NCBI GenBank assembly: GCA_016781885.1
Contig: JADDPM010000102.1
Location: 1-7,781 of the forward strand
Source: Rubrobacter sp.
GTDB taxonomy: Bacteria; Actinomycetota; Rubrobacteria; Rubrobacterales; Rubrobacteraceae
Length of the DNA: 7,781 bases
Direction of reading: 5' to 3'
The notes under the pieces were generated by a model. The model ran no database searches and was not told the origin of the DNA. It saw nothing but the letters and a program-made list of their open reading frames with translations. The position numbers were made by a program, and so were the translations under genes. Of this stretch, positions 1 through 5,456 are shown in pieces (the stretch's first letter is position 1; each line of letters opens with the position of its first letter).

Positions 1-2
1 CG

Positions 3-77
3 CTGGCGATAGTGGACGAGCTACAGCCGGGGACGGAGATCTTTGTCCCGTCGCGGCCGAAGGGCCGGGGACCTTGA
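3..77 (+). CDS. C-terminal end of an unidentified protein (partial)
   Basis: An open frame enters from the left edge and ends at TGA 75-77 after 24 codons, reading LAIVDELQPGTEIFVPSRPK and four more residues. Most codons end in G or C, as in the true genes of this window, and the tail ends 43 bases before the stop of the converging ligase gene. The other plus frame that stays open, to about 115, gives a less natural composition. I do not recognise the family from so short a tail, so no function is offered. Confidence 0.5.
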   Translation: MAIVDELQPGTEIFVPSRPKGRGP

Positions 78-96
78 TCCTCGACGTCGGCATCCT

Positions 97-112
97 CGAG
101 GTGAGCACCTCG
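97..112. terminator. small hairpin between convergent genes
   Basis: CGAGGT and ACCTCG form a perfect 6-bp stem around the loop GAGC, in the 43-base gap between two converging genes. No T-run follows on either strand, so it is a weak candidate for a bidirectional terminator. An overlapping alternative stem, CCTCGA/TCGAGG, lies just to its left. Confidence 0.3.
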
Positions 113-120
113 TAGCGAGA

Positions 121-1251
121 TCAACCCTCGACAGGGGACTTCGTCCGCTCGGCGACGTCGCGGACGACCTCATATATAGAGTTCGTCTCCCGGTAGACCT
201 CTAGCTGGCGGTCCGCGCCGGTCGGCTCGTCAAGGATGCGCGCCACCGCCGAGAGGTCGCGTTTGGTGCGTGATTCCAGGTCTTCCAGCCAGTGACTCAA
301 CACCTTGCGGGTAGCGACGCTCTCATGCGAATCGTGGTCGACGAAGTTTCCAGTCATGCCGAAGCGTTGGGCGCTCCACTTGTTCTCCTCGATCTCGCGG
401 GTCGGGCGGATGGGCCGCCTCTCACCAGACTCGTACTCCTCTGCGAGGGTCTCGCATAGAGCGGCGGTCAGGGTGATGATGGCTCCGGTGCGCCAGGGGG
501 CCGTCTGGGCGTCGCAGGCACGGAGCTCGACGGTGCCTAGCTGGGGGGCGGGACGTACGTCCCACCAGATCTCCCCTAGCTTGTGTATCGAGCCGGAGCG
601 GTAGGCAAAGTGCACGTAATCCGTATATTCCTCCCACGAAAGGAGCGGGTCAGGGATGCCGGCGCGATGGATGGAGCGCGAGAAGATCAAGACGCGCGAC
701 GACTGCATGTCCGTGATCTCTCCCTGCCAGAACGGCGAGTTGACCGACAGCGCCAGCATGTGCGGCACGTACTCCCGGAGCCGGTTATAAAGGTAGATCA
801 CCTTCTCTCTACCCTTGACGGCGTAGTGGGTGTGCAGCGCGAAGGTGTTGTTTCGCTTTATGAGCCAGCCGAGCTTCTCTTCGAGCCGCCTGTAGTGGGG
901 CTGGTCTATGATCTCCTGCTCGCGCCAGTCCCCTATGGGATGAGTCCCGCTAGTGCCGAGAACGCGCCCCAGCCGCTCGGCCTCGTCGAGCAGGTAGCGC
1001 CGCCTCAATACGAGGTCTTTGAGGACGCCCTCGGGCTCTGCGTGGACGCCGGCGTTCGACTCGATCTCGCAGTCTATTAACTCCCCCGTATAGTGGCCCT
1101 CGGGGGCACCGGCCAGTATCTTCTGCGCCCCCCCGGCCAGCTTCAGCGACTCGGGGTCAGCGAGCCACAGCTCCTCTTCGGCGCCTAGGGTACCCTCCGG
1201 AAGGTCCTTATCGAAGGCGTCTTCGGGGATCAGGGTGTGTACTTCGGTCAA
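121..1251 (-). CDS. YbdK/GCS2-family carboxylate-amine ligase (glutamate--cysteine ligase-like)
   Basis: This 376-residue protein belongs to the GCS2 family, cytosolic ATP-dependent ligases that join an amine to a carboxylate, classically glutamate to cysteine. Visible family motifs are GAEEEL at 23-28 (acidic metal/ATP site), ESN at 64-66, SGTHP at 101-105, the H-T-H triplet at 140-142, ALSVNSPFWQG at 167-177 and WDVRPAPQLGTVELRACDA at 230-248. The length is normal for the family and the gene looks intact. The start is TTG at 1251: a purine-rich GAGAGAGG lies a few bases upstream, and no ATG, GTG or TTG occurs between it and the in-frame TAA at 1299-1297. It is divergent from the peroxiredoxin gene, which fits thiol metabolism, but many YbdK proteins have unproven substrates. 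Family assignment is firm; making gamma-glutamylcysteine is inferred. Confidence 0.9.
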   Translation of the reverse strand: MTEVHTLIPEDAFDKDLPEGTLGAEEELWLADPESLKLAGGAQKILAGAPEGHYTGELIDCEIESNAGVHAEPEGVLKDLVLRRRYLLDEAERLGRVLGTSGTHPIGDWREQEIIDQPHYRRLEEKLGWLIKRNNTFALHTHYAVKGREKVIYLYNRLREYVPHMLALSVNSPFWQGEITDMQSSRVLIFSRSIHRAGIPDPLLSWEEYTDYVHFAYRSGSIHKLGEIWWDVRPAPQLGTVELRACDAQTAPWRTGAIITLTAALCETLAEEYESGERRPIRPTREIEENKWSAQRFGMTGNFVDHDSHESVATRKVLSHWLEDLESRTKRDLSAVARILDEPTGADRQLEVYRETNSIYEVVRDVAERTKSPVEG

Positions 1252-1313
1252 AGTCCCTCTCTCGTCTCGTTCTCCAACTCGTCCTCTCTCTGCCTCTTAT
1301 CCGTCGAAGCGTA

Positions 1314-1340
1314 ATTCTACCCGCCGGGGGAAGGTAGAAT
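1314..1340. promoter_or_regulatory. divergent promoter region with inverted TAGAAT boxes
   Basis: ATTCTACC (1314-1321) and GGTAGAAT (1333-1340) are a perfect 8-bp inverted repeat around an 11-base GC-rich spacer. Each arm contains TAGAAT in the outward direction, a good match to a -10 hexamer. The plus-strand box would start transcription near 1347, giving a leader of about 29 bases that includes the peroxiredoxin ribosome binding site. The minus-strand box would start near 1307, about 55 bases ahead of the ligase gene. No convincing -35 elements were seen. It could instead be, or also be, a repressor operator. Confidence 0.45.
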
Positions 1341-1362
1341 GCCGATGTGCTGGATCTAGGTT

Positions 1363-1368
1363 AGGAGG
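1363..1368 (+). promoter_or_regulatory. ribosome binding site AGGAGG of the peroxiredoxin gene
   Basis: A perfect AGGAGG sits 7 bases before GTG 1376. It selects that GTG over the out-of-frame TTG at 1373. Confidence 0.8.
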
Positions 1369-1375
1369 TTCTTGA

Positions 1376-1834
1376 GTGGCCGCGGACGTTGGAGAGAAGG
1401 CCCCGGAGTTTACGCTGCCGACCGACAGCTGGCAGGAGAGGGTGTCGCTTGAGGAGGCGAGGCGGGAGGGACCGGTCGTGCTGTTCTTCTACCCCGGCGA
1501 CTGGTCGAGCGTCTGCACGGACCAGATGAGCCAGCTGCAGGAGGAGATCGGGCGCTTCCGGGAGAAGGGCGCGTCGGTCCTGGGCATCAGCGTCGACTCG
1601 CCCTGGTCGCACAGGGCGTGGGCCGAGGAGCGGGGCATCGACTTCCCGCTGCTCTCTGACTTTCAGCGAAAGGTCGTAGAGGAGTACGGCGTCAAGCACG
1701 AGGCGGGCTTCCCCGAGCGGGCCTACTTCGTCATAGACAAGGAAGGCGTCGTACGCGCCAAAAAGGTCGAGAGCTCTCCCGGCGACCAGCCTGAGGTCAA
1801 GGCCGTCCTCGAAGACCTGGAGAAGGCGCTCTAG
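1376..1834 (+). CDS. 1-Cys peroxiredoxin (AhpC/TSA family, BCP/AhpE-like)
   Basis: This 152-residue thioredoxin-fold peroxidase reduces hydrogen peroxide and organic hydroperoxides in the cytosol. The active-site segment YPGDWSSVC carries the family pattern Pxxx(S/T)xxC, with P40, S44 and the peroxidatic C47. R115 in PERAYFVID is the expected active-site arginine. C47 is the only cysteine in the protein, so the resolving thiol must come from another molecule, such as mycothiol, thioredoxin or a mycoredoxin-type partner. Length is typical for AhpE/BCP-type members. The start is GTG with a strong AGGAGG. The next gene begins 11 bases after the stop, so the two are probably co-transcribed. The upstream neighbour on the other strand is a thiol ligase-like gene, in keeping with redox defence. 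Family call is secure; the electron donor is unknown. Confidence 0.93.
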   Translation: MAADVGEKAPEFTLPTDSWQERVSLEEARREGPVVLFFYPGDWSSVCTDQMSQLQEEIGRFREKGASVLGISVDSPWSHRAWAEERGIDFPLLSDFQRKVVEEYGVKHEAGFPERAYFVIDKEGVVRAKKVESSPGDQPEVKAVLEDLEKAL

Positions 1835-1845
1835 CAGGGGCCTGT

Positions 1846-2763
1846 ATGACAGAGGGAGATGCGCCAGGGGCCTCTTCCGGCCCGCTTGCCTCGCCCCCGG
1901 AGGTCGCCTCGGCGGCCGCGGGCGCCCTTACTCTTGGCTACAGCGCCCCTATGCCGGGCGCCGACTCGCGTTACTCTGACGGGACGGTCGCCCACGAGAC
2001 ACGCCTCCTCGGCATCCCCGCCCTCGCGGCGGCCGTCGCCGGGGCCGGTGAACGTCCGATAGGGGAGACCGTGTTGGAGGCTGCTCTAAGCTCCCGCGCC
2101 GTCGCCGGTTACGCTGACGTGAGGGTGGTGGCGTACCTCGCGCCGCTGGCACGCGCGGCGCTCCTCGGGGAGAGGCTTGGGAAAGTTCTGGCCGGGCTCT
2201 CACACGCCGACGCGAGGCTCTTTGCCCGGGCGTTGGAGGCGGCCGGGCCGGCCCACACGGGGGGAGCGCTCTACGGGGCGATCAATATCGCAATGGGCGC
2301 CGGGCGGGACGCCACGCTGGCCGACGCGATGCGCTTCGCGTCCAGGGGAAGTCCCGGAGACCCGACGGCCCGTGAGTACGCCCGCAACTTCGAGGTCACC
2401 CGGGAGCTCGCCCGCCCGGCCCTCCAGGGCGCTTTAGCCCGCGTCGAGGCCACCCGGCCCGCGCTCGTGCAGGCTTACCTGGAGGTCCTCGCCGAGGTAC
2501 CTGACCTCGACGTGACGGGCAGGGCCGGTAGCAAGGAGGCCGAGGAGGTCTCCCGGCTCGCGCACGGCGTCATAAAGTCAGGCGGCGCGTACTCGCGCCG
2601 GGGATTGCAGGCCATAACCAACCTCGACGGCCTGCTCCGCTCCGATCCGAGGCTCAAACCCACAGCCACCGAGACCCCGGTCGTCGCGGCGGCCTTCCTG
2701 CTCTCACTGGAGCACGGACCCAGGTACCTCGCCGGCCGCGTGCGTCCCGCCCCGCGCCGGTAA
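1846..2763 (+). CDS. divergent triphosphoribosyl-dephospho-CoA synthase (CitG/MdcB) family protein
   Basis: This alanine-rich helical protein of 305 residues aligns by eye with the CitG family. True members make the prosthetic-group precursor of citrate or malonate decarboxylase from ATP and dephospho-CoA. Landmarks are the helix at 18-31 followed by SAPMPGADSRY (33-43), ETVLEAALSSR (74-84), VVAYLAPLARAAL (94-106), VLAEVPD (214-220) and KPTATETPVVAAAFLLSL (271-288). Several places where I recall conserved family motifs are altered: KPGNV reads MPGAD, the TNLG-like stretch reads YADV, and the NPGTTADL-like stretch reads KPTATETP. No citrate or malonate decarboxylase acyl-carrier gene is in the window. 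ATG 1846 follows AGGGG (1836-1840) by 5 bases, just after the peroxiredoxin stop. Family membership is likely; the classical activity is doubtful. Confidence 0.72.
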   Translation: MTEGDAPGASSGPLASPPEVASAAAGALTLGYSAPMPGADSRYSDGTVAHETRLLGIPALAAAVAGAGERPIGETVLEAALSSRAVAGYADVRVVAYLAPLARAALLGERLGKVLAGLSHADARLFARALEAAGPAHTGGALYGAINIAMGAGRDATLADAMRFASRGSPGDPTAREYARNFEVTRELARPALQGALARVEATRPALVQAYLEVLAEVPDLDVTGRAGSKEAEEVSRLAHGVIKSGGAYSRRGLQAITNLDGLLRSDPRLKPTATETPVVAAAFLLSLEHGPRYLAGRVRPAPRR

Positions 2764-3062
2764 GGATATGTGTGGGTAGACCAAAGTTTGAGACTACCCG
2801 GACTTGGAAGTCTTGGGCTCGGGCGTAAGCTCACCGAGACGACCAGGAGCTGGTAGGGAGAGAAGGTCGAAGGATCGGATGGTAGTGAGTTCGGAGATGA
2901 GATCAAGGGGAGGGATGACGGAACGATTATCGTCGGTTACGAGACTTTGAGCAACCCCAATTCATCCGAGGTGCGGGTGCTACTTAGAGCATGAGAACGA
3001 GTAAGCATGATTGAGACTGACGAAAAGCATGAGGCCTCATCACTGTGCAAGGGCCTACGTCA
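2764..3062. other. gene-poor spacer at the left end of the low-GC region
   Basis: No gene is supported here. G+C falls to about half (31 of 60 in 2941-3000) immediately after the CitG-family stop. The minus strand is open for 55 codons from 2961 to the TAG at 2796-2794, with some coding-like residues (VTDDNRSVIPPLDLISEL), but it has no ATG, GTG or TTG start and I do not recognise it. It may be decayed sequence. No terminator hairpin with a T-run was found after 2763. Confidence 0.5.
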
Positions 3063-3143
3063 CTAATCCCTAGGTTCTACGTCTAAGGCTTCCGCGAGTT
3101 TGTGGATAGCTAAGGGGCACGAACCTGGGCTCAAAGAGTTCAT
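3063..3143 (-). pseudogene. 26-codon remnant of an XRE-type helix-turn-helix protein
   Basis: ATG at 3143-3141 overlaps the TGA of the upstream gene as ATGA and opens a 26-codon frame ending at TAG 3065-3063. Its last 16 residues, LAIHKLAEALDVEPRD, look strongly like the last two helices of XRE/Cro-CI DNA-binding domains, where a pattern such as tIhKLAeALdVePreL is usual. The helix-turn-helix proper (helices 1-3) is missing, so the peptide is unlikely to bind DNA alone. Either this is a broken regulator tail fused by chance to the upstream stop, or a small translated leftover. The resemblance is by eye and covers only 16 residues. Confidence 0.5.
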
Positions 3144-4303
3144 AACGTCCCTTTGGGGGTGAGCGACTTAGGTAATAGTGCGTGGAGTACGTCGGAAACG
3201 CGGCTGAGTCCTAGTTCGACATCGTTTGCGACATCTGTCAAAGACTTTCCAGATACATTTGCTTCTACAAGACCGAATAAGGGCAGGTTAGGCGAGAGGT
3301 GTAGAGCTATGGACTCATCCACTTTATAGTGGACTAGGTTGTTGCGTAGTCTTTGATATCCCTTCTTGCGTATGGCTCGAACGGACGGTGTACCGAGCAT
3401 ATCCGTAATCTGCTCCGCAGCGGCGGAGTGGAGCAAGGGGGTTCTTTTATGTTGATCTAGGAGCTTCTGAAGGCTTGAGACAGCATGAAAGAGGCTCACT
3501 AGTCTGATTTTGAGGGCAGCAACTTCATTGTCCACCGCGATTTTTGGCACGAAGATGCGGGCTGTATTGACCTGTGACAGGATCAATGTCAGCAGTAGGC
3601 TGACCGTGCTTTGGTGCGGAGCTACCTGAGGAGCCATAGTTGTGTAGAAGCGCTCTGACTTGAGGTCGCGAAACTGTATAGGAGGTAACGAAACCTCGTG
3701 CGCGTCGTAAGCTGCATGGACATCAATACCCAGCCCTTGAAGAAGGGCGGCCACGTATCGGCCGAGATCTACCGATATATCGTGCATATGGTGTCCAAGG
3801 GTTTCTAGCGACAGCGATGAAGCGGATAGCTCCTCCTTAGTAAGTCCCATGTTTAGGAACCCGACGTGGGTCGTACAGAAGGCCTCGTTTTGCATGAAGT
3901 AGACGCCAAGATCGCGTTGGAGCAGCCTCTTCAGTGGTGCGAGAACTCCGCGATGATCTTGGAACCAACTGTTGTTGATGGCGACTAGCTCCCTAGCACT
4001 ATCAAGAATTTCCTCATAAGACTTGTTGCTGTCGTCCAATAGCTTCAGGCGCAACCGCGACCTGCGAAGCAGGTCTTTATGCGACTGTAGTAGTGCCTGA
4101 ATCTCCGAGGCCGTTGGGTATTCTCGCTTAACGTACTCGGCTGACTCGTATACGAACATCGATAAGGGTGGCATGAACGCAAGGCCTACCATGAAGCGGA
4201 TCGGCTCGAAGTGAGGATTAAATACGAGGTCACGAAAGAGCTTGGCATCGGCGGCGATCAGTGTCAGCGATGCTTGCTCGGCGAGGTCGACTTGACGACT
4301 CAT
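3140..4303 (-). CDS. uncharacterised protein with a C-terminal HEPN-like Rx4H motif
   Basis: I do not recognise this 387-residue protein. It appears largely helical, with no signal peptide and no clear membrane span; residues 36-52 are merely hydrophobic. Near the C-terminus, RNNLVHY (320-326, DNA 3346-3326) matches the HEPN-domain signature R-N-x3-H, with a tyrosine next to the histidine that recalls HepT-type RX4HXY. The motif lies in a helical segment framed by 265-285 and 355-377, as expected for a HEPN four-helix bundle. HEPN proteins are often RNases of toxin-antitoxin or antiphage systems. Residues 1-220 have no visible match. G+C is about 50 % (30 of 60 at 3541-3600), far below its neighbours, suggesting transfer. 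ATG 4303 has no Shine-Dalgarno sequence, so translation probably depends on the upstream frames through ATGA overlaps. The reading frame is intact. Existence of the gene is likely; HEPN membership is tentative. Confidence 0.7.
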   Translation of the reverse strand: MSRQVDLAEQASLTLIAADAKLFRDLVFNPHFEPIRFMVGLAFMPPLSMFVYESAEYVKREYPTASEIQALLQSHKDLLRRSRLRLKLLDDSNKSYEEILDSARELVAINNSWFQDHRGVLAPLKRLLQRDLGVYFMQNEAFCTTHVGFLNMGLTKEELSASSLSLETLGHHMHDISVDLGRYVAALLQGLGIDVHAAYDAHEVSLPPIQFRDLKSERFYTTMAPQVAPHQSTVSLLLTLILSQVNTARIFVPKIAVDNEVAALKIRLVSLFHAVSSLQKLLDQHKRTPLLHSAAAEQITDMLGTPSVRAIRKKGYQRLRNNLVHYKVDESIALHLSPNLPLFGLVEANVSGKSLTDVANDVELGLSRVSDVLHALLPKSLTPKGTL

Positions 4304-4320
4304 GAGTTAGGCTTATTCAT
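4300..4320 (-). CDS. six-codon mini-ORF created by the 17-bp duplication
   Basis: ATG 4320-4318 followed by AAT AAG CCT AAC TCA TGA encodes MNKPNS. Its ATG overlaps the stop of the upstream helix-turn-helix frame (ATGA 4320-4317), and its own TGA overlaps the start of the HEPN-like gene (ATGA 4303-4300). If ribosomes reach it, it would relay re-initiation from one gene to the next. Its amino acids repeat the last five residues of the upstream frame, as expected from the duplication. There is no evidence that the peptide itself has a role. Confidence 0.35.
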   Translation of the reverse strand: MNKPNS

Positions 4321-4334
4321 GAGTTAGGCTTATT
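4301..4334. repeat. perfect 17-bp tandem direct repeat, two copies
   Basis: CATGAGTTAGGCTTATT occurs at 4301-4317 and again, with no gap and no mismatch, at 4318-4334. On the minus strand each copy carries one ATGA start/stop overlap. Removing one copy would join the helix-turn-helix frame directly to the HEPN-like gene by a single 4-base ATGA overlap, so the single-copy state is probably ancestral. Confidence 0.95.
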
Positions 4335-4560
4335 AGCCGGTTCTATAAGCTCGCGCAACTCTGCACCGAGAGTGGTGTACAACTTGCGAGCGGTTGAAGG
4401 CTGGGCATTCTGCCCGTGATTCTTCAAGTTGCCGATGGTGATGCGTGACACGTCGCTTTTCTCTTCTAGCTCTCCCGTGCTGAGTAGGTAGTTCTAACAT
4501 ACTCGCTTGAGGTTGGGTAGCGGAGATGTATAGTGCCAGGAGGTCCGGCGAGAATTGCGT
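4317..4560 (-). pseudogene. broken XRE-family helix-turn-helix regulator
   Basis: Minus-strand frame 4493-4317 reads NYLLSTGELEEKSDVSRITI and on through GNLKN, STARKLYTTLGAELRELIE, ending NKPNS at TGA 4319-4317. This is a recognisable XRE DNA-binding domain: STGELEEKSDVSR is helix 2 and the turn, ITIGNLKN is the recognition helix, and the remainder is helices 4-5. The same frame is broken by TAG at 4496-4494, between a plausible helix-1 start LKRVC (4511-4497) and NYLL; one change from GAG would create it. Upstream of LKRV this frame loses family likeness, while another frame (GTQFSPDLLALYIS, about 4562-4521) looks more protein-like, so a frameshift near 4515 is also possible. No ATG, GTG or TTG lies between the TAG and the recognition helix except GTG in DVSR. 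It probably once autoregulated the downstream HEPN-like gene. Confidence 0.6.
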
Positions 4561-4619
4561 CCCGTCGTAGCGGGGATCTCATGCGTGAACCCTTTCGCCG
4601 GTCTGAAGGCCCGGTGAGT

Positions 4620-4625
4620 TAGAAT
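4620..4625 (+). promoter_or_regulatory. candidate -10 box of the cbiX operon
   Basis: TAGAAT lies 43 bases before the TTG start of cbiX, so transcription would begin near 4632 and keep the ribosome binding site in the leader. The hexamer is the same as the two boxes ahead of the peroxiredoxin gene. No good -35 element was found 16-18 bases upstream. Confidence 0.3.
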
Positions 4626-4652
4626 TTCTTCGGTGAGTAGTTTCTATACTCT

Positions 4653-4658
4653 GGAGGT
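4653..4658 (+). promoter_or_regulatory. ribosome binding site GGAGGT of cbiX
   Basis: GGAGGT sits 9 bases before TTG 4668 and supports this non-ATG start. The encoded protein then begins directly with the family's first strand, KALVIVGHG. Confidence 0.75.
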
Positions 4659-4667
4659 GTTCGTAGC

Positions 4668-5456
4668 TTGAAGGCTCTCGTTATAGTCGGGCACGGGTCG
4701 CACCTGAACGAGGACTCCAGCCTGCCCGTCTACGAGCATGCGGCGCGTATTAGGGAGCGTTTCGGGGACGAGTACGATGAGGTAGTCGAGTGCTTCTGGA
4801 AGGAGGAGCCCTCGATGCGCCACGTCCTAGATACCGTGGAGTCGGAGGACGTCTTCGTGGTACCGGCGTTCATCTCCGAGGGGTACTTCACCCAGCAGGT
4901 AATACCGCGCGAGCTCGGGCTTGCCGGCCCGGTGACGAATAAAGGTGGCAAGACCATCCGCTACGCCGGGCCTCTGGGGACGTTCGAGGGTATGCCGGAC
5001 GTGATCCTCGAACGCGTCGAGGACCTTCTGAGAGACAAAGAAGTTCCCCCCGGCCGCACGGCCCTCGTCCTGCTCGGGCACGGCACCGACCTGAACAAGA
5101 GCTCGGGGGGTGTGATCTACCTCAACGCCGGACGCATAAGGGAGCGCGGTCTCTACGACGTCGTCGCCGAAGGCTTCCTCGACCAGGAGCCGGAGATAGG
5201 GGAGGTCGTGGAGAACGTCGAGGCGGAGAACGTGATCCTGATCCCGGTTTTTATAGCCGAGGGCTGGCACACCCGTGAGACCATCCCCGAAGACCTCGGC
5301 CTCACCGGCGAGGTGACGGTAAAGGCTACCGCGACCGGCGAGAAGACTATTTACTACGGGGCTCCGGTCGGGACCCATCCCTCGATGGCCGCCCTGATCG
5401 TCGCCCGCGCCCGGGAGACAGAACGGGAGACAGAGGTTGTCCGAAGCGCCGGCTAG
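4668..5456 (+). CDS. cbiX: CbiX-type sirohydrochlorin cobaltochelatase/ferrochelatase, two-repeat form
   Basis: This 262-residue cytosolic class II chelatase is expected to insert Co2+ (cobalamin route) or Fe2+ (siroheme route) into sirohydrochlorin. It has two CbiX repeats. The N half (1-125) has LVIVGHGSHLNEDS with H9, and VVPAFISEGYFTQQVIP at 64-80. The C half (131-245) has LVLLGHGTDLNKSS with H138, and LIPVFIAEGWHTRETIP at 191-207 with H201. The second metal-binding histidine is present in the C half, but its N-half counterpart is F74, so the two sites are not equivalent. TTG 4668 is supported by GGAGGT. The stop lies inside the next gene (20-base overlap), implying translational coupling with the Fe-S partner. 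Which metal it uses cannot be told from sequence, and no other cobalamin or siroheme gene is in the window. Confidence 0.88.
   Translation: MKALVIVGHGSHLNEDSSLPVYEHAARIRERFGDEYDEVVECFWKEEPSMRHVLDTVESEDVFVVPAFISEGYFTQQVIPRELGLAGPVTNKGGKTIRYAGPLGTFEGMPDVILERVEDLLRDKEVPPGRTALVLLGHGTDLNKSSGGVIYLNAGRIRERGLYDVVAEGFLDQEPEIGEVVENVEAENVILIPVFIAEGWHTRETIPEDLGLTGEVTVKATATGEKTIYYGAPVGTHPSMAALIVARARETERETEVVRSAG
5425..5430 (+). promoter_or_regulatory. ribosome binding site of the DR2241-like gene, inside cbiX
   Basis: GGGAGA lies 6 bases before TTG 5437 within the cbiX coding sequence. It supports a start that overlaps the cbiX end by 20 bases. Confidence 0.5.

Noticed and set aside
583..1080. 165-codon plus-strand open frame
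   Set aside because: It is opposite the ligase gene, whose motifs prove that strand. The plus-strand product has no recognisable domain.
2764..3139. tRNA gene or attachment site at the left end of the low-GC region
   Set aside because: I found no cloverleaf, no convincing GTTCRA T-loop and no direct repeat shared with the right end of the cassette.
4596..4617. Hairpin CGCCGG/CCGGTG as a terminator upstream of cbiX
   Set aside because: The stem is 6 bp with one G-U pair and a 9-base loop, and no T-run follows. It is expected by chance in GC-rich DNA.
4645..4650. TATACT as the -10 box of cbiX
   Set aside because: Transcription from it would start near 4657, inside the GGAGGT ribosome binding site, removing it from the message. 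TAGAAT at 4620-4625 fits better.
4497..4667. Cobalamin riboswitch ahead of cbiX
   Set aside because: No B12-box-like GCCACTG or associated stems were seen, and the leader from the candidate promoter is only about 36 bases.
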